Below are positions 1 through 9,197 of a stretch of DNA of 64,000 nt, piece after piece. The stretch is from NCBI GenBank assembly GCA_024235875.1, contig JACKLP010000002.1, positions 310,001 to 374,000 of the forward strand. The letters run 5' to 3'. This stretch comes from Burkholderiaceae bacterium. Its GTDB lineage: Bacteria; Pseudomonadota; Gammaproteobacteria; Burkholderiales; Burkholderiaceae_E. The notes beneath the pieces are model-generated. The model was not told where the DNA came from, did no database searches, and worked only from the letters and a program-made list of their open reading frames with translations. A program made the translations under genes and the position numbers. The stretch's first letter is position 1. The number at the start of each line of letters is the position of its first letter.

Positions 1-345
1 CTGGTCATCGAAGGCGGCCTGCGCTCGCTCGAGATCTGCAAGCGCCATGGCGTCAAGGTCGCCTATGGCACCGATCTGCTCGGGCAGTTGCAGCAGGCGC
101 AGTCGCGCGAGTTCCTGCTGCGCGCCGAGGTGCTGTCGCCGATCGAGATCATCCGGGCGGCCACCACCATCGGCGCCGAGGTGGTGCGCATGGAAGGACG
201 GCTCGGCTGCATCCAGCCGGATGCCTATGCCGACCTGCTGTTGGTGGACGGCGATCCGCTGCAGGACCTGGGCCTGCTGCAGGACCAGGGGCGGCACCTG
301 GCGGCGATCGTGAAAGCCGGCCGGTTCTACAAGAACCGGCTTTGA
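1..345 (+). CDS. Amidohydrolase family protein, C-terminal part
   Basis: This is the last 114 codons of a gene that starts before the window. The segment 'AYGTDLL' near the beginning matches the late metal-binding aspartate region of imidazolonepropionase/prolidase-like amidohydrolases. 'GCIQPDAYADLLLVDGDPL' further on is the family's closing beta-sandwich signature, in which the protein folds back to its N-terminus. Such enzymes hydrolyse amide or cyclic amide bonds with one or two metal ions. The substrate cannot be named because most of the TIM barrel lies outside. It points toward the leftward P450 gene, so the two are convergent. Confidence 0.85.
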   Translation: MVIEGGLRSLEICKRHGVKVAYGTDLLGQLQQAQSREFLLRAEVLSPIEIIRAATTIGAEVVRMEGRLGCIQPDAYADLLLVDGDPLQDLGLLQDQGRHLAAIVKAGRFYKNRL

Positions 346-409
346 CTGCGCTGCGCATTGGTCTGGGCCCGCGCTGACCGGCGCCGGGCCCGCCCGCGTT
401 CCTCGAGGC

Positions 410-1642
410 CTACCTCGGAACCAGCCGCAGCGGCATCCGGTCCAGCCCATGGATCGCATTGTTCGGCCGCCAGGTCGGCTCGCCCGTCAGTTCGATCCGA
501 TCGACGCGCTCGGCCAGGGCGCGCAGCACCGCGCGCCCCTCGGCCCGCGCAATGTTCTGGCCGACGCAGACATGCACGCCAACGCCCAGCGCCAGGTGCC
601 CGGCCGCTTGGCGGGAAATGTCGAATTTCTCGGGCGCTTCCCAGTGATCCGGGTCCATGTTGGCGGCGCCGAGCACGCACAGGATCTTGCTGCCTTCCTC
701 GATGCGGATGCCGGCGACCTCGGTGTCGACCGCCGCCGTGCGGCAGAACGCCTGCACCGGCGAGGTGTAGCGCAGCGTCTCCTCGAAGGCCGGAAGTGCC
801 AGACCTTCCGGGTCGGCCTTGAGCTTTTCGTATTCCTGCGGGTTGTTGGCCAGGCACCAGAGTGCATTGCCGATCCCGGTCACCGTGGTGTCGACGCCGG
901 CCGACAGCAAGGAGCGCACCAGCATGCCGGCCTCGTGCTCGGTGATCTCGCCGGCATCGGCCGCCTCGAAGAAGCTCGCGCCGATGCCGTCCGGGGTGAG
1001 CCGCTCGCGCGAGCAACGCTCGAGAATCCAGGGCATGACCACCTTGTTGCGCGCCATCGCCCGGTTGCGCAACTCGTTCTCGGGCCCGATCGCGTTGAAC
1101 ACGATGGAGCCGAATTCGACCAGCATCTTGGCGTCCGGATCCTTGATGCCGACGGCTTCCGGGAAGACCTTGGTCGGGAAGGCCTCGGCGATGTCGGTCA
1201 CCGCCTCGATTTCGCCCTTCGCGACGACGGCATCGATCAGGCGCTCGGCATCGGCCTTGAAGGCGTCACGCAGCTCGCGCGCCACCTTGGGCGAGAGCGC
1301 GCGCATGATCACGCGCCGGGTGCGGGTGTGATAGGGCGGGTCGACCTCGAGGATGATCGACGGCGGGCGCCAGGGTTCCTCGAGCCCGAAATCCGACACG
1401 CCCACGCCGCGCGACGACACGAAGCGGACATGGTCGGAAAAGACCTCGCGGGTCACGTCGTAGCGCCCGCAGGCCAGCATGCCGTAGCGCGACAGATAGA
1501 CGAACGGGCCCTTGGAGCGCAGTGCGTCGAAGTAGGTCCGATCGGTCAGGTTGCCGGCGGAGTAGGGATCGACATCCCAGCTCGGCACCCCGTCGGGCGG
1601 CTCGATGCGCTTGTGGCCATGCACCAGTTCGACAGCTCCCAT
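410..1642 (-). CDS. Cytochrome P450, CYP199-like
   Basis: A 410-residue soluble bacterial P450. Visible motifs are the I-helix 'AGVDTT' (oxygen activation), the K-helix 'EETLR' (ExxR), and the heme loop 'LALGVGVHVCVGQNIAR' with the cysteine thiolate ligand. The usual phenylalanine at the start of the heme loop is leucine here. The segment 'EEPWRPPSIILEVDPPYHTR' resembles class I P450s acting on para-substituted benzoates, so aromatic O-demethylation or hydroxylation is a reasonable guess. The start is ATG preceded by AGGAGA. It is the last gene of a leftward operon with an importer and an acyl-CoA ligase. No ferredoxin or reductase gene is adjacent, so electron partners must lie elsewhere. 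Confidence 0.93.
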   Translation of the reverse strand: MGAVELVHGHKRIEPPDGVPSWDVDPYSAGNLTDRTYFDALRSKGPFVYLSRYGMLACGRYDVTREVFSDHVRFVSSRGVGVSDFGLEEPWRPPSIILEVDPPYHTRTRRVIMRALSPKVARELRDAFKADAERLIDAVVAKGEIEAVTDIAEAFPTKVFPEAVGIKDPDAKMLVEFGSIVFNAIGPENELRNRAMARNKVVMPWILERCSRERLTPDGIGASFFEAADAGEITEHEAGMLVRSLLSAGVDTTVTGIGNALWCLANNPQEYEKLKADPEGLALPAFEETLRYTSPVQAFCRTAAVDTEVAGIRIEEGSKILCVLGAANMDPDHWEAPEKFDISRQAAGHLALGVGVHVCVGQNIARAEGRAVLRALAERVDRIELTGEPTWRPNNAIHGLDRMPLRLVPR

Positions 1643-1722
1643 CGGTCATTCTCCTTGGTTTGGGCCGAACGCCGTGCGCACAGGCCCTGGCGGCGAGGCC
1701 CAGACCATCGCCCGTCGGTCGA

Positions 1723-2352
1723 TCAAGCGCCAGCGATCAGCGCGCGAATTCTTGGCAGGTGTTCCCGCCCCCAGTACAGCTCGCCGTCCGGCATCAGGAA
1801 GCTCGGCACGCCGAACACGCCGGCCGCCTCGGCCTCGCGCTGGATGTCGGCAAGCCGGCGACGCCCGTCGCCGTTCAGGAACGCGTCGAGGCCCTTCGTG
1901 TCCGCGCCGATCTCGGCCAGCACGTCGGCCAGCACCGCGGGTTGCTCGATGTCGAGCTCGCGCTTCCAGAACCGCTCGAAGACGCGGTCGTGATAGCCGC
2001 GAAAGACCTCGGGGCCCTGCGCCTTGGCGAACAGCATGCCGATGTTGGCGAGCGAGCTGTCCCAGATCTTCCGGGTGCCGCGGATGGTCAGGCCGCGCAG
2101 ATTGGCTTCGCGCCGGCAATCCATGTAGCTGTACTTCACCCGGCGCCATTGGTGGGCGTTGCGGCTCTGCTCGAGCACATCGCCGCTCGCGTCCACTTTC
2201 GCGCTACCCAGGTAGGCGGGGATGTCCAGCGTGTAGGGAAGCCAGTCGAGCACCACCCCGGTATCGCGCTCGAGCGCATAGGCGAGGTCCTTGGCCAGGA
2301 AGGCGTAGGGGCTCTTGTAGTCGGTATAGACGCGGATCGTGTCGATGGCCAT
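1723..2352 (-). CDS. DsbA-family / HCCA-isomerase-like thioredoxin-fold protein
   Basis: A 209-residue protein beginning 'MAIDTIRVYTDYKSPYAF'. The 'D-x-x-SPY' opening and the C-terminal 'GVFGVPSF' cis-proline loop are typical of 2-hydroxychromene-2-carboxylate isomerases and related DsbA/GST-kappa folds. There is no CxxC pair in the thioredoxin position, so a glutathione- or CoA-linked isomerase is more likely than a disulfide oxidase. It lies 23 bp downstream of livG and 80 bp upstream of the P450, consistent with a role in aromatic compound breakdown. Longer in-frame readings upstream overlap livG and have no better start; the chosen ATG follows a GGAG-type site. Confidence 0.85.
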   Translation of the reverse strand: MAIDTIRVYTDYKSPYAFLAKDLAYALERDTGVVLDWLPYTLDIPAYLGSAKVDASGDVLEQSRNAHQWRRVKYSYMDCRREANLRGLTIRGTRKIWDSSLANIGMLFAKAQGPEVFRGYHDRVFERFWKRELDIEQPAVLADVLAEIGADTKGLDAFLNGDGRRRLADIQREAEAAGVFGVPSFLMPDGELYWGREHLPRIRALIAGA

Positions 2353-2375
2353 GGGTGCGCGGTCTCCTTTGCGTC

Positions 2376-3173
2376 TCAGTGGCGCCGGCCAAGGTAGGCC
2401 TCGACCACCCGCGGGTCGCTCAGCACCTCGGCGGGTGTGCCTTCGGTGAGAAAGTGCCCGTAGTTCAGCGCGCAGATCCGGTCGGCCAGGTCGGCCACCA
2501 TCTGCATGTCGTGCTCGACCCAGAGCATCGGGATGCGCAGCTCGTGCCGGATGCGCAGGATGAAGCGCGCGAGGTTCTCCTTCTCCTCGCGGTTGAGTCC
2601 CGCCGACGGTTCGTCGAGCAGGATCACCGACGGACGCATGGCCAGCGCGCGTGCGAAGCCGACCACTTTTTGCAGGCCGAACGCCAATCCACCAACGGGC
2701 TTGTCGCGATGGGCCTCGAGCTCGACGAACTCGATGATCTCCTCGACCGCGGCCCGGTGCGCGCGCTCGGCCGCCCGCGCCCGGTGCGAGTGCAGGCACT
2801 GGTGCCACAGTGGCACCCGGAACAGCGAATGGCGGCCGATCAGCAGGTTCTCGAGCACGCTCATCTCGGGCACGAGCTCGGCATGCTGGAAGGTGCGCGC
2901 GACGCCGAGCGTCGCGATGCGATTCGGCCTCAGGCCGGTGATTTCCCGCCCTTGCAGCCGCACCTGCCCCCCGAGGGGTTGGTAGATGCCGCTGATGCAA
3001 TTGAGCACGCTGGTCTTGCCGGCCCCATTGGGCCCGATCAGGGCCAGCAGCTCGCCTTCGCGTACGTCGAGCGAGATGTCCTCGAACACCGTCACCCCGC
3101 CGAACGCCAGCGAGATCGCGTCCACCTGCAGCACGCTCGTGTCTCGCCCGGCATCGGTGCGCGATTCAGTCAT
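2376..3173 (-). CDS. livG: Branched-chain-type ABC importer ATPase, LivG-like
   Basis: A 265-residue ATPase. Walker A is 'GPNGAGKTS' and Walker B is 'VILLDEPSAGLN'. The signature helix reads 'LAFGLQKVVGFARAL', the degenerate form normal for LivG rather than canonical LSGGQ. The C-terminal 'LNYGHFLTEGTPAEVLSDPRVVEAYLG' is also LivG-like. It pairs with LivF, which lies 6 bp upstream, to energise the LivHM channel at the inner membrane. In this operon, with an acyl-CoA ligase and P450, the substrate is probably an aromatic or other organic acid rather than leucine. Confidence 0.93.
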   Translation of the reverse strand: MTESRTDAGRDTSVLQVDAISLAFGGVTVFEDISLDVREGELLALIGPNGAGKTSVLNCISGIYQPLGGQVRLQGREITGLRPNRIATLGVARTFQHAELVPEMSVLENLLIGRHSLFRVPLWHQCLHSHRARAAERAHRAAVEEIIEFVELEAHRDKPVGGLAFGLQKVVGFARALAMRPSVILLDEPSAGLNREEKENLARFILRIRHELRIPMLWVEHDMQMVADLADRICALNYGHFLTEGTPAEVLSDPRVVEAYLGRRH

Positions 3174-3179
3174 GGCCGC

Positions 3180-4028
3180 TCACCCGTACCAACGCCGGCT
3201 GCGCCGATACTGCTTGACGTCACGGTAGCTACGCCGTTCGCCGCCCGTACCGCCCAGGTAGAATTCCTGCACGTCGCCGTGCTCGAGCAGGCGAGCCGGT
3301 GTGCCGTCGAGCACGATGCGACCGCTCTCGATGACGTAGCCGTAGTCGGCCGCCTCGAGGGCGACCTGGGCGTTCTGCTCTACCAGCAGCACGGTCAGCC
3401 CGAGCTTCTCACGCAAGTGGCGCAGGCGCTCGAGCAGGTCTTCCACGATCACGGGCGCCAGGCCCTGCGAGAGCTCGTCGATCATGAGCAACCTGGGATC
3501 GCACATCAGCGCCGAGCCGATCGCGAGCATCTGGCGTTCGCCGCCACTGAGGTAGCCTGCTTCGCGCCGGCGCAGCTCGGCCAGCCGCGGAAACTGTCCG
3601 TAGACCACGTCTCGTAGCTCGGCGCGACGCGCACGCCGTGCCGTGACCGCCGCCTCGAGGTTCTCGCCCACCGTGAGGTTCTCGAACACCTTGTCGCGCT
3701 CCGGCACCAGGCAGATCCCCTGCTCGGTGATGCGATGCGGCGCCTGGTTCTCGATCGCGCGTCCGTCGAAGAGGATCCGGCCTTCGGTCACCCGTGCGTC
3801 GTCCAGTCCCAGAAAGCCCGAGATCGCGCGCAAGGTGGTCGTCTTGCCGGCGCCATTGGTCCCGAGCAGCGCGACGAACTGCCCGGCGCCGACCGAGATC
3901 GTCACGCCCTGCACAGCGGTCACGACGCGGTGGTAGACCACCTCGATCTGCTCGAGCCGCAGCAACGGGGCCGCTGGCGAGGCATCCGCCGCCTGCCCCG
4001 GCTCGGAGGGGGCGTGCGCGCTCTTCAC
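3180..4028 (-). CDS. livF: Branched-chain-type ABC importer ATPase, LivF-like
   Basis: A 282-residue ATPase with Walker A 'GTNGAGKTT', signature 'YLSGGERQM', Walker B 'LLMIDELSQGLAP' and the closing 'DVQEFYLG' typical of LivF. The start is a GTG that overlaps the livM stop (GTGA), so translation is probably coupled. The first 25 residues are a low-complexity extension before the conserved 'LLRLEQIEVVYHRV'. The C-terminus has an extra arginine- and tyrosine-rich tail of about 20 residues. It is the partner of LivG in the same importer. Confidence 0.93.
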   Translation of the reverse strand: MKSAHAPSEPGQAADASPAAPLLRLEQIEVVYHRVVTAVQGVTISVGAGQFVALLGTNGAGKTTTLRAISGFLGLDDARVTEGRILFDGRAIENQAPHRITEQGICLVPERDKVFENLTVGENLEAAVTARRARRAELRDVVYGQFPRLAELRRREAGYLSGGERQMLAIGSALMCDPRLLMIDELSQGLAPVIVEDLLERLRHLREKLGLTVLLVEQNAQVALEAADYGYVIESGRIVLDGTPARLLEHGDVQEFYLGGTGGERRSYRDVKQYRRSRRWYG

Positions 4029-5098
4029 TTGCCGGACCCCACTCGGGTCTGGCCATACGGCCAGAGCAGGAAGTAGTTCTGCACCCGGCGCCAGATGCCG
4101 ACCAGCCCCTGGGGTTCGAACAGCAGGAAGGCGATCATCACCAGGCCGAAGGCCATGTAGTTGATCGAATAGATCGAGTCGGCCAGGTGCTCCGTGCCGG
4201 GCACCAGTGGCAGCAGTGCCTCGATCGCGTACGGAAATACCGTCACGAAGATGGCGCCCAGCACCGCGCCCAGGATCGAGCCCATGCCACCGATGATCAC
4301 CATCGCGACATACTCGATCGAGACGAACAGCGAGAAGGCCTCGGCCGAGACGAAGCCGCGGAAGTAGGCGAACAGGCAGCCGGCCATGGCGGTCAGGATG
4401 GAGCTGATCACGAAAGCCGCCAGCTTGTAGCGCCGCACGTCGATGCCCATGGCCTCGGCCACCGCGGTCTTGCCGTGGATCGCCCGCCAGGCCCGGCCGG
4501 TAGGGCTGCGCAACAGGTTCAGCGCCAGCAGCACCGTCAATGCGGCGGCCACGAGCAGCACCATGTACCAGTGGCGCGGATCATGGAGCTCCCAGCCCGC
4601 GATTCGGGGCGGTTCGATCACGATGCCCGAGGACAGCCCGCGCTTGGTCTCGTACTCGTTGCCCAGATAGATCACGATGAAGTGCAGCGCCAGGGTGGAG
4701 ATCGCCAGATAGAGACCGCGCAGGCGCAGCGACGGCAGCCCGAACACCAGGCCCAGCACCAGGCCCGTCAGCGCCGAGGCGGGCAGCGCGAGCCAGAACG
4801 ACGCGCCGGTCTCCTGCACCAGGATGCCGGTGGCGAAGGCGCCGGCGGCAAGCAGGCCGGCGTGCCCGAGCGAAACCTGGCCCGCGAAGCCGGTGAGCAG
4901 CATCAATGCGACCGCGCCGACCGTGGCCAGCAGCGATTGGTTCGCGAGGTCGAGCACGAAGGGCGTGGCCAGGAAGGGCAGGGCGGCCAGGAACAGCACC
5001 AGGACCACCAGGCTCGTCTTCTGGGTCCGGGTTTCGACCAGACGCATGGCCTGGGCGTGGTCGATGCGGAAATAGCCACTGGCGCGCGGATTGGACAT
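4025..5098 (-). CDS. livM: Branched-chain-type ABC importer permease, LivM-like
   Basis: A permease of about 357 residues with eight or more hydrophobic segments. It contains the LivM hallmark 'GFAGQVSLGHAGLLAAGAF' and the 'IGGMGSILGAVLGA' coupling region. An in-frame GTG at 5122 would give a slightly longer protein overlapping livH. I prefer the ATG at 5098, one base after the livH stop (TGA-A-ATG). Together with LivH it forms the inner-membrane pathway. A hydrophilic tail of about 30 residues follows the last membrane segment. Confidence 0.92.
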   Translation of the reverse strand: MSNPRASGYFRIDHAQAMRLVETRTQKTSLVVLVLFLAALPFLATPFVLDLANQSLLATVGAVALMLLTGFAGQVSLGHAGLLAAGAFATGILVQETGASFWLALPASALTGLVLGLVFGLPSLRLRGLYLAISTLALHFIVIYLGNEYETKRGLSSGIVIEPPRIAGWELHDPRHWYMVLLVAAALTVLLALNLLRSPTGRAWRAIHGKTAVAEAMGIDVRRYKLAAFVISSILTAMAGCLFAYFRGFVSAEAFSLFVSIEYVAMVIIGGMGSILGAVLGAIFVTVFPYAIEALLPLVPGTEHLADSIYSINYMAFGLVMIAFLLFEPQGLVGIWRRVQNYFLLWPYGQTRVGSGK

Positions 5099-5099
5099 T

Positions 5100-5972
5100 T
5101 CAGACCCGATCCAGCTCTTCACGGCTGCCGAAGAATCCCCACGGCCGCACGATCAGCATGGCGGTGAGCACGAGGAAGGGCACGACATCGGCCAGGAGCG
5201 GGTCGACATAGTGGATCAACAGGACCTCGGCGGCCGCGACGGTCAGCGATCCCAGGACGGCGCCGAGCAGGCTGTCGAGCCCTCCGACCAGTGCGGCCGG
5301 GAAGGCCTTCAGGCCGATCGTCGCCATCGTGGCGTCCAGGCCCGAGTCGGTTGCGATCAGCATGCCGGCGATGCCGCCGGTGAAGGTGGCCAGGGCCCAG
5401 GCCAGCGCGAACATGCCATGCAGTCCGATTCCTCGCTGCGCCGCGAGCAAGGGATTCTGGCCGGCCGCGCGCATGCGGATGCCGTAGGCGGAATGCCGAA
5501 GGAACAGCCACAAGCCCAGGTAGACGAGCGCGGTGATGCCCACGAGCAACGCGGCAATGGTGGAGATGCGGGCATCGCCGACGAGGGTGATCGGCGCGTT
5601 GGAGAGACCGAGCGCCTCGAGCGGATACTGCTGCTGCGAAGTGAAGAAAAGGATCATGGCGCCACGCAGCGCGATGCCCAGCGCGATCGTGGAGAGCACC
5701 GCCGCGAGCACCATCTCGCCGGTCATCTTGCGCATCAGCAGGACATAGACCAGAACGCCCACCGCGACGGCGAGGAAGGCCGCCGCCGCGATCGCGACGA
5801 GCGGCCGGTCGCGAAACAGCGACGCCGTCGTGAGCAACAGGTAGGCGCCGACCATCATCAGCTCGCCGTGAGCCAGCGACAGTACGCGCGAGACGCGATA
5901 GATCAGCACGTATCCGCAGGAGATCAGTGCATAGATCGCGGCCAGCACGACGATGTTCACGGCAAGCTGCAT
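5100..5972 (-). CDS. livH: Branched-chain-type ABC importer permease, LivH-like
   Basis: A 290-residue integral membrane protein. 'ALISCGYVLIYRVSRVLSLAHGELMMVGAY' (read in parts) is the conserved LivH N-terminal region, and 'ALVGGLDSLLGAVLGSL' is the cytoplasmic coupling loop that contacts the ATPases. It sits 17 bp downstream of the binding-protein gene and is followed immediately by livM. LivH and LivM form the heterodimeric channel of the importer. Confidence 0.93.
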   Translation of the reverse strand: MQLAVNIVVLAAIYALISCGYVLIYRVSRVLSLAHGELMMVGAYLLLTTASLFRDRPLVAIAAAAFLAVAVGVLVYVLLMRKMTGEMVLAAVLSTIALGIALRGAMILFFTSQQQYPLEALGLSNAPITLVGDARISTIAALLVGITALVYLGLWLFLRHSAYGIRMRAAGQNPLLAAQRGIGLHGMFALAWALATFTGGIAGMLIATDSGLDATMATIGLKAFPAALVGGLDSLLGAVLGSLTVAAAEVLLIHYVDPLLADVVPFLVLTAMLIVRPWGFFGSREELDRV

Positions 5973-5988
5973 TGGCGCGTACCGATCG

Positions 5989-7176
5989 CTATTTCACGTC
6001 GAACGCGGTCCAGTCCTGCACGCGCTCGATCGCACCCTTGGCGGGGTCGAATCGATAGACGCGGTAGGACTGCCTTGCGCGGAAATGATTGCTGGCCGTC
6101 CATTGGATCGGTCCGCCGCGCAGGCCCTTCAGGTCGACATCGAGCTTGCCCATGGCGGCGAGGACCGATGCCCGCGTGGGCTTGGCGCCGGCCTTGGCCG
6201 CGATGGCCTCGAGGATCATGCCGCTGATGAAGCCCTCGGTGAGCTGCGTGATCGGGTACTTCAGCTTGGCCCGCTGGGCGACTGCACGCAGTTCCGCATG
6301 CACCGGCAGGTTGTCGCGAAACATCGCGTTGGCGCCGAAGACGTAGAACTTGCCGTCCTTGACGCGCTCGAGCTCGTCTTCGGCATTGATGTGCGCGTAG
6401 GCGATGTAGTCGCCGCTCCAGCCCAGCTTGCGCAGTGCGTCGAGCGTGCGGATCTGCGTGACCCACGGCGCCCACGAATAGACCCAGTTCGCGCCCTGGT
6501 CCTTGATCTTGGTCGCAAACGGCGTGTAGTCGGCGGTGGGCGGCGGGATGATCTGCTGTTCGGTGGTGCCCATCCCCATCTTCTTGGCCTCGGTCGCGGC
6601 GTAGCCGACCTCGTTGCGCGAGAGCGGAATCGACATCGCCGAGAAGCCGAGCTTGACCGGCCCGCTGGCGTTCTGCTTGATGAAGCCCAGCGCCATGCGA
6701 GAGTCGTACGACGCGCCGAAGGAGGTCGAGCAGAACAGCGCCGGGTCGGGCTTGGGCGGGTAGGTATCGGGTGGGCACACGGAGCCGGCGAACCACACCG
6801 GCACCTTGCCGCGCTTGGCCACCCCGAGCATCGGTGCGTAGGTCGACGACAGGCTGGAGTTGATCAGCAGCGTCACGTTCTCCTGGGTGACCAGCCGCTT
6901 GGCATTGGCCGCGGCCTTGGACGCCTGGCCGCTGTCGTCGAGCACGATCAGGCGGATCTTGTTCGGACCGCCGCGCGCGTTGACATGGTCCGCCCAGGCC
7001 CGCAGTGCCTCGACAACCGGCGCATAGGTGCCAGCGATCGGGCCGGTGAGTGCCGCGGTGACGCCCGCCACGAGCTCGCCGGCCCGTGCACTGCCGATCG
7101 TGCCCGACATGGCGGCCACGCCCAGCGCCAGCGCCGCGAGCCGGGTGATGGCGCGGTGATGATGTTTCGAGATCAT
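5989..7176 (-). CDS. Periplasmic ABC substrate-binding protein, LivK/amide-binding type
   Basis: A 395-residue protein with a signal peptide: positively charged 'ISKHHHRAITR', a hydrophobic core, and probable cleavage after 'GSARA'. The mature part starts 'GELVAGVTAALTGPIAG', the type I periplasmic-binding-protein opening for amino acids, amides or organic acids. The start ATG is set by 'GGGAGGA' seven bases upstream; reading further upstream gives no export signal. It delivers ligand to LivHM. The operon context suggests an aromatic or carboxylic acid ligand, but this cannot be read from sequence. Confidence 0.92.
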   Translation of the reverse strand: MISKHHHRAITRLAALALGVAAMSGTIGSARAGELVAGVTAALTGPIAGTYAPVVEALRAWADHVNARGGPNKIRLIVLDDSGQASKAAANAKRLVTQENVTLLINSSLSSTYAPMLGVAKRGKVPVWFAGSVCPPDTYPPKPDPALFCSTSFGASYDSRMALGFIKQNASGPVKLGFSAMSIPLSRNEVGYAATEAKKMGMGTTEQQIIPPPTADYTPFATKIKDQGANWVYSWAPWVTQIRTLDALRKLGWSGDYIAYAHINAEDELERVKDGKFYVFGANAMFRDNLPVHAELRAVAQRAKLKYPITQLTEGFISGMILEAIAAKAGAKPTRASVLAAMGKLDVDLKGLRGGPIQWTASNHFRARQSYRVYRFDPAKGAIERVQDWTAFDVK

Positions 7177-7226
7177 GTCCACTTCCTCCCTGGTAAAGAC
7201 CGATCTTTCATGTGTTGCAGTCGCGC

Positions 7227-9197
7227 TCAGGATCCGACGGCGCGCTGCAGCATCTCTTCTTCCGTCGAGCCGTACATCGCGTCGACGAGCACCGAGAAAC
7301 GTTCGATCATCTGCTGGCGCTTGACCTTGCGCGTCGGCGTGACCGGCTCGCCTTCTTCTTCCGGGTCGAGCGTCTTGGGCAGGATCGAGAAGCGCTTGAT
7401 CTGCTCCACCCGGGCCAGCGTCTCGTTGGCGCGGTCGATCTCGCCCTGGATCAGCGATATCACCTCGGGGCGGCGAGTGAGGTCGGTGAAGCCCGCGAAC
7501 AGCACGCCGTGCGCGCGCGCCCAATCGGCCACCGCATCCTCGTCGATCTCGACCAGCGCGCTCACGAAGCGTCGGGCGTGTCCGATGGCAACGACCTCCG
7601 ACACGAAGCGGCTGCCGCGAACGGCGTTCTCGATCGCCGTGGGGCTGAGCGTCTTGCCACCGGCGGTCACGAAGAAATCGCGCGCGCGATCGACCAGCCG
7701 CAGGCGGCCGTCCTCCATGCGACCGACATCGCCGCTGGCGAGCCAACCGTCGTCGAACAGCGCGTCTGTTGCTTCGGGCTGGCCCCAGTAGCCGTCGAAG
7801 CGATAGTCGCTGCGAATGAGCAGTTCGCCCTCCCGGGGATCGTCACCGAGTGGGCGGAGTTTCAGCTCGATGCCTTCGGCCGCGGTGCCGACGTCGCCGG
7901 GCTGGGGAAAGGGGCCTTGCTGCCCGGCGATGATCGCGCCCGCGGTCTCGGTCTGGCCGTACATCTCGCAGACGTTGACCCCCAGCATCTGCCAGAACAG
8001 TGCCGTGTCGGCGGCCAGCGGTGCGCCACCGGAAATCAACAGGCGGAGGCGATCGAATCCGAGCTTGTTGAGGACCGGCCTGAACGCCGCGACGCGGGCA
8101 AGTCGATAGCCGCTCGAGCGACGGGTGCGCTCGGCGGGCGGCATTGCCCAGCGAGCGCGTGCCTCACGCGTGCCGAGCGCGAGCGCCCGCTCGAAGATCC
8201 AGCGCTTCAGCGGCGTGGCGTTGCGTACCGAGGTGAGCACCTGCGATGCGAATTTCTGCAGGTAGCGTGGGACCGTGAACAAGACCGTTGGTGCCACTTC
8301 GAACAGCGTGGTCGGCAGGTCTTCGGCGGATTCGCCCAGGTGCGGCACCGGGCCGCCGAGCAGCGGCAGCGTGATCGCGATGTCACGACCCAGCACGTGG
8401 CATAGCGGCAGGTAGGCGACCGTCGTGGCATCGGCGTGCGCGAGCGCCGGATAGTGGAGGATCAGGTTGTGCGTACCGGCAAGATGTCGTCCGTGGCTGA
8501 CCAGCGCGCCCTTCGGGTGGCCGGTGGTGCCCGAGGTGTAGACGATGAAGGCGGGGTCGTCGGGGCCGATCCGCGCGACGCGTTCGCCGAGCCATTCGAT
8601 TTCTGCGTCGGCGGCGGCCTCGCTCGCGGGATCCCAGAAGCTTCCGGGAACGCGTGGCATTCCTTCGCCCTGGACACGCGGCGCGCCGGCATCCTCGAGC
8701 ATGGTATCGAGCGAGACGACCCGCGGGTCATCGAGCATGAAGAGCGCCGTGGCGTCGATCACGAGCACGTGCCGGACTTGTGGCAACTCGTCGATGACGC
8801 CCAGGATGCGATCGACGTATTCCTGGTCTTCGGCGACGAAGATCCGGGCACCGCCGTCGCGCATCTGGAATGCGACCTCGCTGGCCGAGGCGGTGGGATA
8901 GATGCCATAGGTGATGCCACCAAGCGATTGGCAGGCCAGATCCAGCAGCAGCCACTCCTCGCAGGCGTCGCCCATGATCGCGAGGCGCTCGCCACGCGTG
9001 AAGCCGAGTGACTCGAGCACGCGCGCGGATCGGGCCACCCGCAAGGCCAGTTCCTGCCAGCTTCGCTCTTCATAGAGGCCGCGACGCTTGGCTCGAAGCG
9101 CCACTCGAGTCGGGGCGCGGCGGGCCCAATCGAGCAGCAACGCCGGCGCGCTGGTTTGCCGCAGCGACGCCGCCGTGTGCATGGGCGGCGCGATCAT
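7227..9197 (-). CDS. Long-chain-type acyl-CoA ligase (AMP-forming)
   Basis: A 656-residue adenylate-forming enzyme. The P-loop is 'YTSGTTGHPKGAL', the A5 motif is 'EMYGQTETAG', and the hinge is 'GWLASGDVGRMEDGRLRLVDRARDFFVTAGGK', seen in parts. The length and the 'QSLGGITYGIYPT' region fit the long-chain/FadD15 branch. It activates a carboxylic acid to its CoA thioester. The start ATG at 9197 overlaps the tetR stop as ATGA; an upstream ATG at 9224 would add nine residues. Its place between the regulator and the importer genes suggests that the imported acid is its substrate. Confidence 0.93.
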   Translation of the reverse strand: MIAPPMHTAASLRQTSAPALLLDWARRAPTRVALRAKRRGLYEERSWQELALRVARSARVLESLGFTRGERLAIMGDACEEWLLLDLACQSLGGITYGIYPTASASEVAFQMRDGGARIFVAEDQEYVDRILGVIDELPQVRHVLVIDATALFMLDDPRVVSLDTMLEDAGAPRVQGEGMPRVPGSFWDPASEAAADAEIEWLGERVARIGPDDPAFIVYTSGTTGHPKGALVSHGRHLAGTHNLILHYPALAHADATTVAYLPLCHVLGRDIAITLPLLGGPVPHLGESAEDLPTTLFEVAPTVLFTVPRYLQKFASQVLTSVRNATPLKRWIFERALALGTREARARWAMPPAERTRRSSGYRLARVAAFRPVLNKLGFDRLRLLISGGAPLAADTALFWQMLGVNVCEMYGQTETAGAIIAGQQGPFPQPGDVGTAAEGIELKLRPLGDDPREGELLIRSDYRFDGYWGQPEATDALFDDGWLASGDVGRMEDGRLRLVDRARDFFVTAGGKTLSPTAIENAVRGSRFVSEVVAIGHARRFVSALVEIDEDAVADWARAHGVLFAGFTDLTRRPEVISLIQGEIDRANETLARVEQIKRFSILPKTLDPEEEGEPVTPTRKVKRQQMIERFSVLVDAMYGSTEEEMLQRAVGS

